NCBI RefSeq assembly: GCF_030817195.1
Contig: NZ_JAUSYZ010000001.1
Span: 2,046,001-2,110,000 of the forward strand
Reading direction: 5' to 3'
From: Arthrobacter globiformis
GTDB taxonomy: Bacteria; Actinomycetota; Actinomycetes; Actinomycetales; Micrococcaceae
DNA length: 64,000 nt
Shown: piece by piece, positions 20,334 to 29,169 of the stretch
Layout: every line of letters starts with the position of its first letter
Numbering within the stretch: position 1 is the stretch's first letter
Program-made: the position numbers and the translations under genes
The notes under the pieces: model-generated
The model's input: the letters and a program-made list of their open reading frames with translations, nothing else
Databases searched by the model: none
Told to the model about the DNA's origin: nothing

Positions 20334-20996
20334 ATGCCCGGTAAGTCTGAAAACACCCCTGCTGGCCGGCAGGTTTCGGATGCGCCGAGCCCGCGCCGTC
20401 TGCTCTCCCGGGAGCGGGTCTACAACGGCCGGATCTGGGACGTTGTCAGCGACAGCTTCAAGCTCACCTCCGAGGGCGACCCCATTGTCCGGGACTACAT
20501 CGAGCACCCGGGTGCCGTCGCTGTGCTCCCCATGAACGACGACGGCGAGGTGCTGCTGATCAAGCAGTACCGCCACCCGGTGGGCATGGACCTGTGGGAG
20601 ATTCCCGCAGGCCTGCTCGACATCGAGGGCGAGGACTTCGTGGTGGGCGCCGGGCGGGAGCTCGCCGAGGAAGCGGACCTGATCGCCAGCGACTGGAACG
20701 TCCTGGTGGACTTCTTCAATTCACCCGGATCCTCCAGCGAGGCGATCCGCATCTACCTGGCCCGCGGCCTCACCGAGGTCCCGCATCACGAACTGCACGT
20801 CCGCACGGACGAAGAAGCGGAAATCGAGCTGCATTGGATCCCGCTGGAGGATGCCGTTGCCGCCGTGCTGGAGGGACACCTGCACAACCCGTCCGCCGTC
20901 GTCGGAATTCTTGCTGCCGCCGCCGCGAAAGCGGACGGCTTCAGGGGACTACGGCCGGGCGACGCCCCCTGGCCGGCGCACCCCAGCCAGCGCTGA
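20334..20996 (+). CDS. NUDIX hydrolase, ADP-ribose pyrophosphatase type (Rv1700-like)
   Basis: A 220-residue NUDIX enzyme expected to split ADP-ribose to AMP and ribose 5-phosphate. The substrate-defining IPAGLLDIEGED precedes the NUDIX box RELAEEADL, and PGSSSEAI follows as in this subfamily. The box normally ends EEAGL; here the Gly is Asp, while the metal-binding Glu residues remain. It follows pyrG by 32 nt and overlaps xerD by one base (TGATG), so translation is probably coupled. Confidence 0.9.
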   Translation: MPGKSENTPAGRQVSDAPSPRRLLSRERVYNGRIWDVVSDSFKLTSEGDPIVRDYIEHPGAVAVLPMNDDGEVLLIKQYRHPVGMDLWEIPAGLLDIEGEDFVVGAGRELAEEADLIASDWNVLVDFFNSPGSSSEAIRIYLARGLTEVPHHELHVRTDEEAEIELHWIPLEDAVAAVLEGHLHNPSAVVGILAAAAAKADGFRGLRPGDAPWPAHPSQR

Positions 20997-22024
20997 TGTC
21001 CGCTAATACGGCGGCACCGGAGGAATCTCCGGACACGGCGGCACCCAAGCCGGTAGATGGCGCGGAACCGGCGCCGCCGGAACGGCCCCGCACCGCGATT
21101 GACCGCGGCGTGACCGACTACCTCCAGCACATGGGTGTCGAACGGGGCCTCGCAGCAAACACACTGTCCGCCTACCGCGGCGACCTCGCCCGTTATTCGG
21201 CCTACCTCGCCGGGCAGGGCCTCAGCAGCCCGGCTGACATCACCCGCCACCACGTGACGGGCTTTGCCCAGGCACTCTCCGACGGCGCCGACGGCGGCAC
21301 TCCTCTGGGCGTGCGGTCCGCGGCGCGGACCGTGGTGGCCGTCCGGGGACTGCACCGCTTTTGGGCGCTGGAAGGGACGACGACGGCGGACCCCGCCAGC
21401 GATGTCCACCCGCCAATGCCCGGCAAACGGCTGCCCAAGGCGATCACCGTCGAGGAAGTCACCAGGATCCTGGAAGCCGCCGGTACTGACACCGCTACCG
21501 GCCTCCGGGACCGGGCGCTGCTCGAATTCCTGTACTCCACCGGTGCCCGGATCAGTGAAGCCGTAGGCCTGGACGTCGACGATCTCTCGGTGCAGGGAGC
21601 CGAATCCGGCCCCGCCATTGTTCGGCTGTTTGGAAAGGGCTCCAAGGAACGCCTCGTGCCGCTGGGCTCTTTCGCGGCCCGAGCCCTCGATGCGTACCTG
21701 GTGCGGGGCCGCCCCTTGCTCGCGGGGAAGGGCAAGGGCACCCCTGCGCTGTTCCTCAACGCCAGGGGCGGGCGCATCAGCCGGCAGAGCGCCTGGACCA
21801 TCCTGAAGGCTGCGGCGGACAAGGCGAACATCACCAAGGACGTCTCCCCGCACACGCTGCGGCACTCCTTCGCCACCCACCTGCTCGAAGGCGGAGCGGA
21901 TGTCCGCGTGGTCCAGGAACTGCTCGGGCATGCCTCGGTGACCACCACGCAGGTGTACACCCTCGTCACCGCCGACACGCTGCGGGAAGTCTACGCCGCC
22001 GCGCATCCCCGGGCACTCGGATAA
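20996..22024 (+). CDS. xerD: Site-specific tyrosine recombinase XerD
   Basis: A 342-residue tyrosine recombinase that, with XerC, resolves chromosome dimers at dif. An N-terminal SAM-like DNA-binding domain (DYLQHMGVERGLAANTLSAY) is followed by the catalytic domain with Arg in STGARISEAVGL, Lys in GKGSKERLVPL, HTLRHSFATHLLEGG, LGHASVTTTQVY, and the final Tyr. I placed the start at ATG 20996, overlapping the stop of the NUDIX gene; the frame is open further upstream but reads through that gene. The first 35 residues are a disordered Pro/Ala-rich extension. The pyrG-NUDIX-xerD order is conserved with M. tuberculosis. Confidence 0.93.
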   Translation: MSANTAAPEESPDTAAPKPVDGAEPAPPERPRTAIDRGVTDYLQHMGVERGLAANTLSAYRGDLARYSAYLAGQGLSSPADITRHHVTGFAQALSDGADGGTPLGVRSAARTVVAVRGLHRFWALEGTTTADPASDVHPPMPGKRLPKAITVEEVTRILEAAGTDTATGLRDRALLEFLYSTGARISEAVGLDVDDLSVQGAESGPAIVRLFGKGSKERLVPLGSFAARALDAYLVRGRPLLAGKGKGTPALFLNARGGRISRQSAWTILKAAADKANITKDVSPHTLRHSFATHLLEGGADVRVVQELLGHASVTTTQVYTLVTADTLREVYAAAHPRALG

Positions 22025-22064
22025 TCCCAGCCCGGGACAGACATGCGGACAGCGCCGGCACCGC

Positions 22065-22070
22065 TAGGCT
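22065..22070 (+). promoter_or_regulatory. -10 box TAGGCT, 7 nt before an ATG
   Basis: TAGGCT, then GGTCTGC, then ATG at 22078. There is no Shine-Dalgarno sequence, so a leaderless transcript is likely. Confidence 0.5.
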
Positions 22071-22077
22071 GGTCTGC

Positions 22078-22569
22078 ATGACTTCCGTGCCCGTCACCCT
22101 CTGCTTCCTGCTACGGGAACGCCCGGAGTTCGGGCCTGAGGTGCTCCTGGGCCTGAAGAGGACAGGCTTCGGAACGGGCAAGATCGTCGGACTGGGCGGA
22201 CATGTGGAGGCCGGCGAAACCGACGCGCAGGCGGCATGCCGGGAGGTGCTGGAGGAGGCCGGCGTCGTCGTCCTGGAGCAGGACCTGTTCGACGCGGGAA
22301 AAGTGGAGTTCGTCTTTCCCGCACGCCCTGACTGGAACATGTCCACCCGCCTGTTCACGTCCAGCCGGTGGGTCGGTGAGCCGGTCGAGAGCCCCGAGAT
22401 CATTCCGGAGTGGTTCCTGATTTCCGCCCTTCCACTGGAACGCATGTGGCAGGATGCGGAGCATTGGCTGCCGCTGGCGCTGGCCGGGAACGTCGTCGAT
22501 GCCGTCATCACCCTGAACGACGACAACGAGACCGTGGCGTCCGCCGAATATTCCTTCCGGGCCGTGTAA
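22078..22569 (+). CDS. NUDIX hydrolase, MTH1-like (oxidised dNTP diphosphatase)
   Basis: A 163-residue NUDIX protein closer to eukaryotic MTH1 than to bacterial MutT: GKIVGLGGHVEAGET leads into REVLEEAGV, and PLERMWQDAEHWLPLALAG matches the substrate-pocket segment of MTH1. It probably removes 8-oxo-dGTP or 2-OH-dATP from the nucleotide pool. It has no ribosome-binding site, but a TAGGCT box is 7 nt upstream of ATG. It is separated by 53 nt from xerD and is likely its own transcription unit. Substrate is inferred from the family. Confidence 0.85.
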   Translation: MTSVPVTLCFLLRERPEFGPEVLLGLKRTGFGTGKIVGLGGHVEAGETDAQAACREVLEEAGVVVLEQDLFDAGKVEFVFPARPDWNMSTRLFTSSRWVGEPVESPEIIPEWFLISALPLERMWQDAEHWLPLALAGNVVDAVITLNDDNETVASAEYSFRAV

Positions 22570-22644
22570 CCGCCCGTTCCCTGCCGGAAACTTAACGGTT
22601 AGCCTGCCTGGTCAGGGACATTACTTCTTACGTTTGGGGGATAC

Positions 22645-23169
22645 GTGGAGTCGGAACGCGAACTGGCGTTCATCGCCGTTCACAGGGACAGCTATCCGCG
22701 GGTTTACAGATACGTGCGCCGGCGGGTGGAATCGCCCGAGCTCGCAGAAGAGCTCGCAGCGGACGTGTTCCGCGTCGTATGGCAAAAATGGCACGACCAG
22801 CCGCACGCGGACATCGCCTGGCTGCTGACAGTGGCGCGGAACCTGATCGGAAACGCCTACCGGAGCCGTGACCGGCTCGTGGCCCTGCAGGCAAAACTCC
22901 GGGCGTCCGCCGAGCTCCGCTCCGGTGCGGAGTCCGAGGACCTGGTAGTCCACGACGCCATGGCCGCGCTGCGCGACAGTGAGCGAGACATCCTGCAATT
23001 GGCCTACTGGGACGAGCTGAGCATGGCGGAGATCGCCGGCGTTCTGCAGTGCAGCGAAGCTGCTGCCAAGGTCCGCCTGCACCGGGCCAGGGCCGCGTTC
23101 CGCAAGCAAATGCCGGTGACCCCAGGGGCGAGCGGGCAGAATTCCGTCACACAGAAGATGGGTGCATGA
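22645..23169 (+). CDS. ECF-type RNA polymerase sigma factor
   Basis: A 174-residue extracytoplasmic-function sigma factor. Region 2 spans residues about 8-75 (ELAEELAADVFRVVWQKW, WLLTVARNLIGNAYRSRDRL) and region 4 about 100-150 (DILQLAYWDELSMAEIAGVL, AAAKVRLHRARAAF). The start is GTG 22645 behind TTTGGGGGATAC. Its end overlaps the next gene, which encodes a membrane protein in the place usually taken by an anti-sigma factor. The upstream stretch has GGAAAC at 22586 and TAGCCT at 22600, either of which might belong to a promoter; autoregulation cannot be shown. Confidence 0.92.
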   Translation: MESERELAFIAVHRDSYPRVYRYVRRRVESPELAEELAADVFRVVWQKWHDQPHADIAWLLTVARNLIGNAYRSRDRLVALQAKLRASAELRSGAESEDLVVHDAMAALRDSERDILQLAYWDELSMAEIAGVLQCSEAAAKVRLHRARAAFRKQMPVTPGASGQNSVTQKMGA

Positions 23170-24685
23170 GATGGATCCGATCAAGAACCTGATTTCCGGG
23201 TCAGACCCGCTCCGCAACGATCATGCCGAGATGCCCGACGCCGATGCGGCCCTTCGGCGGGTAACCTCCGAGGCCCCGATGTTCACGGACAGCCTGCCGG
23301 CGAACGTACTGCGGTTCGAGGACCGGAAACGGCGGCGGGCGCGCGTTGCCGGTGTGCTGACCTTGGCTGCGGCGGCGGTGACCGCCGGTGTGCTGGTGGC
23401 AACGAACTTCGGCGCCCTGACATCCGCCCCGGCTCCTGCCGGCCCCGTCGCACCCACCTCATCGGAAACGACGGCGGCAGCACCAGCGAAGCCGGCGGCA
23501 ACACCAAAGCCGACGGCAACACGGACGGCCGCAGCTACTGCGCCTGCTGCGCCGAAACCGGCGCCAGTTACCTGGACCACCTTCACCGACGCCACCGGTC
23601 AGGCAACCTTCGAACACCCCCTGGGCTGGAGGGTGTCGCAGACCCCGCAAACAATCGATGGCGGTGCCTACAACATCGTCGAGGTGAAGAATGCCGCCGG
23701 AAGGACCATGGCCACCCTGCGGTTGGTCTACGACGTCACGGGTGGCCCGGTGTGCCCGGCACCGAAGCCGTACCAGACCCTCGACTCCGTGGTTGTCGAC
23801 ATTCCGCAGAAACCCGCCAAGCTTAGGGAACACCCTCAGGGTCCGTCGGCCTTTGTCTTCCGTGTGATCCAGGGAGACAAGGTCTATGGGTCCCTCGCCC
23901 TGGCTGATGGAGATTTGGCTCCGCAGCCCACGACGTGCGGTTTATACAACGGGATCCTCGGCCCGGACAATGTCCCGTTCGCGCATTTTGGCGATACCGT
24001 TTGGCTCACGTCCGACGGTCAGGGCGCCCCGCTGACGTTTGACTCGGTTGCCGAGGCCAAAACCTACATGGCGACGCAAGAGTACCGGGACGTCAAGCGC
24101 ATGCTGATCTCCCTGGCACTAAAGCCGGCCAACACGGCCACCAGCCCGCGCTTCGTCAGCCAGGACGGGAAAGCCAGCTTCGTTCTCCCTGAGGGCTGGA
24201 CCGCGAAGGACGTCCAGGTTGGAACGCCTGAGAACCCGGGCTCGGGAATCACGGTGTCCGACGAAGCGGGTAAGACCGTAGCCAGTTTCCAGCATGTTGC
24301 TGCCGGCGGCCTCGGGGGTGCCTGCACTGACGGAAACTACAAGATCACTGAACTCGATAGCGGTGCGTCATCCCTCACTGCCAATTGGGCTGTGGCGCGC
24401 GGGGTGCGGTTCTCTTACCGGGTGATGGACAACTCCCCGCTCGGCAAGGGATTCAGCTACCAGTTGGGACTGGTGGACAAGGACAGCGGTTCCGTCAGCG
24501 ATAGCTGCCTCATGTACACGCTGGTCACCGGAACCCCGCGGGGGATCCTGTCCTTCGCGGACCGGGCTGTGCAGGAGGCCGCCGAGCCGACCTTCACCAC
24601 CGTGGCAGAGGCCAGGGCCTACATGGAGACTTCGGAGTACAAAAAACTGAAGGCCATGATCCAGAGCCTGGAGGTCACCTCCTGA
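23162..24685 (+). CDS. Sigma-factor-linked single-pass membrane protein with duplicated outer domain
   Basis: A 507-residue protein whose layout suits a membrane partner of the preceding sigma factor. Residues 1-60 are cytoplasmic with a basic stop (RKRRRAR). One membrane helix is at about 62-82, and a Pro/Ala/Thr-rich linker runs to about 135. Two related outer domains follow (about 137-315 and 320-507). Each begins with an F-x-x-x-x-GxA-F-x-x-P-x-GW pattern and ends with a VAEA(K/R)xYM..(Q/S)EY(R/K) motif. No zinc anti-sigma motif (HxxxCxxC) is visible. The start may be GTG 23162, overlapping the sigma gene by 8 nt, or ATG 23171. Anti-sigma function is an inference from position only. Confidence 0.75.
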   Translation: MHEMDPIKNLISGSDPLRNDHAEMPDADAALRRVTSEAPMFTDSLPANVLRFEDRKRRRARVAGVLTLAAAAVTAGVLVATNFGALTSAPAPAGPVAPTSSETTAAAPAKPAATPKPTATRTAAATAPAAPKPAPVTWTTFTDATGQATFEHPLGWRVSQTPQTIDGGAYNIVEVKNAAGRTMATLRLVYDVTGGPVCPAPKPYQTLDSVVVDIPQKPAKLREHPQGPSAFVFRVIQGDKVYGSLALADGDLAPQPTTCGLYNGILGPDNVPFAHFGDTVWLTSDGQGAPLTFDSVAEAKTYMATQEYRDVKRMLISLALKPANTATSPRFVSQDGKASFVLPEGWTAKDVQVGTPENPGSGITVSDEAGKTVASFQHVAAGGLGGACTDGNYKITELDSGASSLTANWAVARGVRFSYRVMDNSPLGKGFSYQLGLVDKDSGSVSDSCLMYTLVTGTPRGILSFADRAVQEAAEPTFTTVAEARAYMETSEYKKLKAMIQSLEVTS

Positions 24686-24718
24686 CGGTGCCGTAAACGG
24701 ACGCGGCATTAAGCAACA

Positions 24719-24751
24719 CCGGGCCGGCCACCCCAAAGGTGACCGGCCCGG
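24719..24751. terminator. Convergent hairpin between sigma/membrane operon and prpC
   Basis: A 14-bp stem with one mismatch (CCGGGCCGG...CCGGCCCGG core) around a CCAAA loop. It lies between the plus-strand stop at 24685 and the minus-strand prpC stop at 24793, so it can serve both strands. Confidence 0.7.
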
Positions 24752-24792
24752 CGTCGTGCTTTCCCGGCGTCGTACGCGCTACAGGCGAACCA

Positions 24793-25932
24793 TTACGGCA
24801 CGTGCCGTTCGTCCGGACCGTTGTAAGCACTCAGCGGGCGGATGAGCGAGTTGGCGTTCAGCTGCTCCATGAAGTGGGCGGTCCAGCCAGTGATCCGGCT
24901 GGCGACGAAGAGCGGCGTGAACATGTTCGTGTCGAAGCCCATGAGGTGGTATGTGGGGCCGGCCGGGTAGTCGAGGTTCGGCTTGATGCCCTTGGCCTCG
25001 TCCATGGCCGATTCGAGACCGTTGTACAGGCCCAGCAGTTCGGGCCGGCCGTAGTGGGCGATCATCTTGTCGAGGGCCGCCTTCATGGTGGGCACGCGGG
25101 AATCGCCGTGCTTGTAGACCCGGTGGCCGAAGCCCATGACCTTCTTCTTCTGGGCCAGGGCATTCTCCATCCAGGCCTTGGCGCGGTCGGCGGCTTCCTC
25201 GAGTGACTCCTCGGGCCGGATTCCGATCTCGTCGAAGGTGTGCATGACGGCTTCGTTGGCTCCGCCGTGCAGTGGTCCCTTGAGTGCACCGATGGCGCCG
25301 GTCACCGCCGAATGGAGGTCCGAAAGCGTGGACATGATGACGCGCCCGGCGAAGGTGGAGGCGTTGAAGGAGTGCTCCGCGTAGAGAATCATGGAGACGT
25401 TGAAGGCCTCCACCACCTCGGCAACGGACTCCTCGCCGAACGTCATCCACAGGAAGTTGGCCGAGTAGCCGAGGTCCTTCCTGGACTCCACGGGGTCCTG
25501 CCCGCGCCGGCGCCGCTGGTCGTACGCCACCACCGCCGGCATTGCGGCAAACAGGTCCAGGGCCTTGGCCATGTTGGCCTCACGGGAGGAATCCTCCGCG
25601 AGCTCGTGGCGCGCGCCCATCACCGATGCTGCGGTGCGGCAGACATCCATGGGGTGCGCCGTCGTCGGGAGGGCATCAATCACCTGCTTGACCACGGGAT
25701 CCAGCGGCCGTCCGGCGCGCTCGCGGGCCGTAAAGTCAGCCAGCTCGCCGGAGGACGGCAGCTCGCCGTTCCATAGGAGGTAAGCGACTTCTTCGAAGCT
25801 GCGCGTGGCGGCGAGCTCCTGGACGGGGTAGCCGCGGTACAGCAGTGAGTTCGTGTCGGGATTGACCTTTGAGACCGCGGTGTAGTCCACCACCACGCCG
25901 TCGAGGCCTTTCTTGATCTCTTCTTCAGCCAT
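24793..25932 (-). CDS. prpC: 2-methylcitrate synthase / citrate synthase
   Basis: A 379-residue type II citrate synthase family enzyme that joins propionyl-CoA (or acetyl-CoA) to oxaloacetate. The active-site elements are present: His in LHGGANEAVMHTF, His in GFGHRVYKHGDSR, and Asp in the C-terminal GFDTNMFTPLF segment. Start ATG at 25930-25932 (MAEEEIKKG) has GAAGGAG upstream; longer readings add an unlikely Pro/Gly leader. The prpD-prpB context makes methylcitrate synthase the main role. It is the last gene of the operon, 70 nt after prpB. Confidence 0.94.
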   Translation of the reverse strand: MAEEEIKKGLDGVVVDYTAVSKVNPDTNSLLYRGYPVQELAATRSFEEVAYLLWNGELPSSGELADFTARERAGRPLDPVVKQVIDALPTTAHPMDVCRTAASVMGARHELAEDSSREANMAKALDLFAAMPAVVAYDQRRRRGQDPVESRKDLGYSANFLWMTFGEESVAEVVEAFNVSMILYAEHSFNASTFAGRVIMSTLSDLHSAVTGAIGALKGPLHGGANEAVMHTFDEIGIRPEESLEEAADRAKAWMENALAQKKKVMGFGHRVYKHGDSRVPTMKAALDKMIAHYGRPELLGLYNGLESAMDEAKGIKPNLDYPAGPTYHLMGFDTNMFTPLFVASRITGWTAHFMEQLNANSLIRPLSAYNGPDERHVP

Positions 25933-25962
25933 GCTGAACTCCTTCGTTCCTTGCGTCCGATT

Positions 25963-25981
25963 ACCGGCCGGACCGGCCGGT
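25963..25981 (-). repeat. Perfect 19-bp palindrome between prpB and prpC
   Basis: ACCGGCCGG and CCGGCCGGT flank a single central A in the 70-nt intercistronic gap. It could fold in the mRNA and alter stability of the prpC end; it might equally be chance in GC-rich DNA. Confidence 0.5.
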
Positions 25982-26002
25982 GGTCCTGCGGGGGATTGGG
26001 CG

Positions 26003-26908
26003 TCAGTCGGTTCCGGGGATCCGGAAGTTGAAGACGCCGGTGTCAAAGCGGTTGTAGGCCTCGTAATCCACCAGGTCGTACAGCCGCGCGCGCGTCAGCA
26101 TGCTCCCTACCTGTGCCTCCTGCGTTCCGTCAGCCTTAATTGAGTCCAGCGTACGCTCAGCAGCCCCCATGGCACTACGGAGCAGGGTCACCGGATAGAT
26201 CACCATGTTCACGCCCACTTCCTGGAGCTGGTCGACGGTGAAGAGGTCGCTCTTGCCGAACTCGGTCATGTTGGCCAGGATCGGCACGTCCACGGCGTCC
26301 CGGATGGCCTGGAACTCGCTCAGGTCCTTCATGGCTTCCGGGAAGATGGCGTCGGCGCCGGCTTCGACGAGGGCCTTTGCCCGGTCCTTCGCCGCGTCCA
26401 GCCCTTCCACCGCGCGGATGTCGGTGCGGGCCATGATCAGGAAGTTCGGGTCGCGCCGCGCATCCGCTGCGGCGCGGATTCGTTTGGTGGCGGTGTCCAG
26501 GTCCACGACGTTTTTGCCGTCCAGGTGGCCGCATCGTTTGGGGTTGAACTGGTCCTCGATGTGGCAGCCGGCGAGCCCGGCGTTTTCCAGTTCCTGGACG
26601 GACCGGGCCACGTTCATGGGTTCGCCGAAGCCGGTGTCGGCGTCGACGATGCAGGGGAGGTCGGTCATGCGGGCGATCTGTCCTGCCCGGGTGGCGACCT
26701 CGGTGAGCGTGGTGAGGCCGATGTCCGGCAGGCCGAGGTCGTTGGCCAGGACGGCGCCGGAGATGTAGACCCCGGCGAAGCCCTTCTCCTCGATCAGCCG
26801 GGCGGAGAGCGGGTTGAACGCTCCGGGGAACTGCTGGATGGTTCCGGAAGCCAGCTGTTCACGGAAGCGGAGCCGCTTCTGCTCCGGGGTTGTTTTGGCG
26901 TACAGCAT
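26003..26908 (-). CDS. prpB: 2-methylisocitrate lyase
   Basis: A 301-residue isocitrate-lyase superfamily enzyme that splits 2-methylisocitrate into pyruvate and succinate. The catalytic loop KRCGH is at 124-128 with Cys126, and VDADTGFGEP supplies the metal-binding Asp residues (89 and 91). The start codon ATG (26906-26908) directly follows the prpD stop (TAGATG), so translation is probably coupled. Last step of the methylcitrate cycle. Confidence 0.95.
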   Translation of the reverse strand: MLYAKTTPEQKRLRFREQLASGTIQQFPGAFNPLSARLIEEKGFAGVYISGAVLANDLGLPDIGLTTLTEVATRAGQIARMTDLPCIVDADTGFGEPMNVARSVQELENAGLAGCHIEDQFNPKRCGHLDGKNVVDLDTATKRIRAAADARRDPNFLIMARTDIRAVEGLDAAKDRAKALVEAGADAIFPEAMKDLSEFQAIRDAVDVPILANMTEFGKSDLFTVDQLQEVGVNMVIYPVTLLRSAMGAAERTLDSIKADGTQEAQVGSMLTRARLYDLVDYEAYNRFDTGVFNFRIPGTD

Positions 26909-28429
26909 CTAGAACAGCCCCTTGGGCGCGGCGCTGAAATCGATGACGCCGGGCGCCGCTGCGATGTTGAGCTGGTCCAGCTCGCCCGCTGCCAGTTCCG
27001 GGAGGCGTTCGACGGCGGATAGGAACCTTTCGATTTCATCCTCCGTCACCAGCCCGGAAGCCAGCGTGCGGAACTTGTTGACGTACTGCTCGCGGGTGAA
27101 CGGGCGGGCGCCGAGGGGGTGAGCGTCGGCCACCGCGATCTGGTCCCGGATGACGGTGCCGTCGGTGAGCGTGATTTCCACGGAACCGCCGAAGGCCTTC
27201 TCGGAGATGTCCAGCGAGTGGTAGCGGCGGGTCCATTCGGGGTCCTCCACCGTGGACACCTTCTGCCACAGCTCCACCGTGTCGGGCCTTGCTGCGCGGT
27301 CGGGGGAGTAGGAATCCACGTGGTGCCAGGCCCCGTCCTGCAAGGCGACGGTGAAGATGTAGGGGATGGAGTGGTCCAGGGTTTCCCGGCTGGCGGTGGG
27401 GCTGTACTTCTGCGGATCGTTGGCGCCGGAGCCGATCACGTTGTGGGTGTGGTGGCTCGTCTTGATCAGGACGGACTTCACGTTCGCCGGATCGGTGGCC
27501 TCGGGGTGTTCCCGGTTCAGCTTGCGGGCGAGGTCGATCCAGGCCTGGGCCTGGTACTCGGCCGAATGTTCCTTGGTGTAGGTGTCCAGGATGGCCCGCT
27601 TGGCCTCGCCGGCTTCGGGCAGCGGGACCTGGTAGGAGGCGTCGGGGCCGTCCAGCATCCAGGCGATCACGCCGTCCTCGCCTTCATAGATCGGCACGGG
27701 GGATGTCTGGCCGCGCATCGCCCGGTCGGCGGCTTCGACGGCCATCTTCCCGGCGAAGGCGGGGGCGTGCGCCTTCCAGGTGGAGATCTCGCCCTTGCGG
27801 GACTGGCGGGTCGCCGTAGTGGTGTGCAGGGCCTGGCCCACGGACTGGAAGATGGTTTCGACGTCGAGCCCCAGCAGGGTTCCGATGCCGGCAGCTGCGG
27901 AGGGGCCGAGGTGGGCGACGTGGTCGATCTTGTGCTTGTGCAGGCAGATCGCCTTCACCAGGTTCACCTGGATCTCGTAGCCGGTGGTGATGCCGCGGAT
28001 CAGATCCTTGCCGCTGGAGCCCACATGCTGGGCGACGGCCAGGATCGGCGGAATGTTGTCGCCCGGATGGGAGTAGTCCGCGGCGAGGAAGGTGTCGTGG
28101 TAGTCCAGTTCGCGGACAGCCACGCCGTTGGCCCAGGCAGCCCATTCCGGGGAGACGCGCTCACCGATGCCGAAGACCTTGGCCCCTTTGCCGCCGTTGG
28201 AAGGACCGTGAGTGAGGGCCTGGGCGCGGGCTGCAACGATCGGGGCCCGGTTGAGTGAGGCGATGGCCACGGAGGCGTTGTCGATGATCCGGTTGATGAC
28301 CATGTCCGTGACCTCGTCGGAAACGGCCACCGGGTCTGCTGCCACAACGGCAATCTTGTGGGCGAGCTGTTGTTCGCGCGGGAGGTTTTCCTCGCTCTTG
28401 TATACGCGGACGTGGTGTTCCTTAACCAT
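26909..28429 (-). CDS. prpD: 2-methylcitrate dehydratase
   Basis: A 506-residue MmgE/PrpD-family dehydratase acting on 2-methylcitrate. It has the family pattern (LDYHDTFLAADYSHPGDNIP, ITTGYEIQVNLVKAICLHKH, LGPSAAAGIGTLLGLD) and full length. First enzyme gene of the prpDBC operon. Its start overlaps the 3' end of the GntR regulator gene by 8 nt, so regulator and enzymes are one transcript. Confidence 0.94.
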   Translation of the reverse strand: MVKEHHVRVYKSEENLPREQQLAHKIAVVAADPVAVSDEVTDMVINRIIDNASVAIASLNRAPIVAARAQALTHGPSNGGKGAKVFGIGERVSPEWAAWANGVAVRELDYHDTFLAADYSHPGDNIPPILAVAQHVGSSGKDLIRGITTGYEIQVNLVKAICLHKHKIDHVAHLGPSAAAGIGTLLGLDVETIFQSVGQALHTTTATRQSRKGEISTWKAHAPAFAGKMAVEAADRAMRGQTSPVPIYEGEDGVIAWMLDGPDASYQVPLPEAGEAKRAILDTYTKEHSAEYQAQAWIDLARKLNREHPEATDPANVKSVLIKTSHHTHNVIGSGANDPQKYSPTASRETLDHSIPYIFTVALQDGAWHHVDSYSPDRAARPDTVELWQKVSTVEDPEWTRRYHSLDISEKAFGGSVEITLTDGTVIRDQIAVADAHPLGARPFTREQYVNKFRTLASGLVTEDEIERFLSAVERLPELAAGELDQLNIAAAPGVIDFSAAPKGLF

Positions 28430-29078
28430 GGGGCTCCTTCTGGGCGGATGCGTGGACGGCTTTGACGTGGGAAAGACTGCGGTGCAGGTGGACGGTGGTG
28501 GCTGCCTCGGCTAGCCGGGGGTTGCCGGCCGCTATCGCTTCGGCGATTGCAGCATGTTCTGCCGCGGCCGCCGTGAGCCGGCCCTGGTCGTCAGCGGCCA
28601 GCCTGCGGACCCGGACCAGGTGGACGCGCAGGCTCCGCATAGCCTGGGCCAGGTACGAGTTGGAAATGGCAGCATCGATGGCAGCATCCAGGCGGCCGAC
28701 GAGCTCGTAGTAGTCGTGCCGGGCCGGGTCCGGGGAGTTGAGCAGGGCGGGCGCGCCCAACAGTTCTTCCTGCAGTGCGCGGAAGACGGCCGCATCGCCG
28801 CGCTGCGCCGCCAGCGCGGCAGCCCTCCCTTCGAGGGTTTCCCGGAGTTCGAACAGCTCGTCGATGTCGTCCAGCGAAATATCGGTGACGACGACGCCGC
28901 GGCCGCCCGCCGTCGTCAGCCCCTCCGCCGTCAGCCGACTCAAGGCCTCGCGCAGCGGCGTCCGGGAGACGCCAAGCCGTTCCGATTGTTCCACTTCGGC
29001 AAGAACCGTTCCCGGTAGAAGACGCCACTCGACGATGTCATCGCGGAGTGCCGCGTAGGCCCTGTCGCTCGCCCGCAT
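28422..29078 (-). CDS. GntR/FCD-family regulator of the prp operon
   Basis: A 218-residue regulator with an N-terminal winged helix (residues 5-65, LGVSRTPLREALSRL) and an FCD ligand-binding domain (about 75-200) with metal-binding acid and His residues (HDYYELVGRLDAAI, VHLHRSLSH). ATG at 29076-29078 has AAGGAGG upstream; an earlier in-frame start would put translation into the operator region. It leads the prpDBC operon, so control by methylcitrate or a related acid is likely. In M. tuberculosis the prp genes use a different activator, so this is a separate solution. Confidence 0.88.
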   Translation of the reverse strand: MRASDRAYAALRDDIVEWRLLPGTVLAEVEQSERLGVSRTPLREALSRLTAEGLTTAGGRGVVVTDISLDDIDELFELRETLEGRAAALAAQRGDAAVFRALQEELLGAPALLNSPDPARHDYYELVGRLDAAIDAAISNSYLAQAMRSLRVHLVRVRRLAADDQGRLTAAAAEHAAIAEAIAAGNPRLAEAATTVHLHRSLSHVKAVHASAQKEPHG

Positions 29079-29110
29079 GCCGCCTCCTTGCCGCTTCACT
29101 TTTACTCGAG

Positions 29111-29120
29111 TGTATACATA
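29111..29120 (-). promoter_or_regulatory. GntR-type half operator TGTATACATA
   Basis: TGTATACATA lies 33 nt upstream of the GntR-family start codon. The same ten bases recur in the palindrome at 29170-29187, 65 bp away. It is a likely regulator-binding site near the promoter. Confidence 0.5.
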
Positions 29121-29169
29121 AGCGAGCAGTTTGCCTAGCTTTCGTCGGTATTTAGTCACTACTCAGGAT

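Noticed and set aside
20594..20995. N-terminal extension of xerD by 134 residues
   Set aside because: It would read through the NUDIX gene in another frame; the overlapping ATG at 20996 fits better.
27119..28258. 379-codon open frame opposite prpD
   Set aside because: Shadow of the prpD codons; no motif and no ribosome-binding site.
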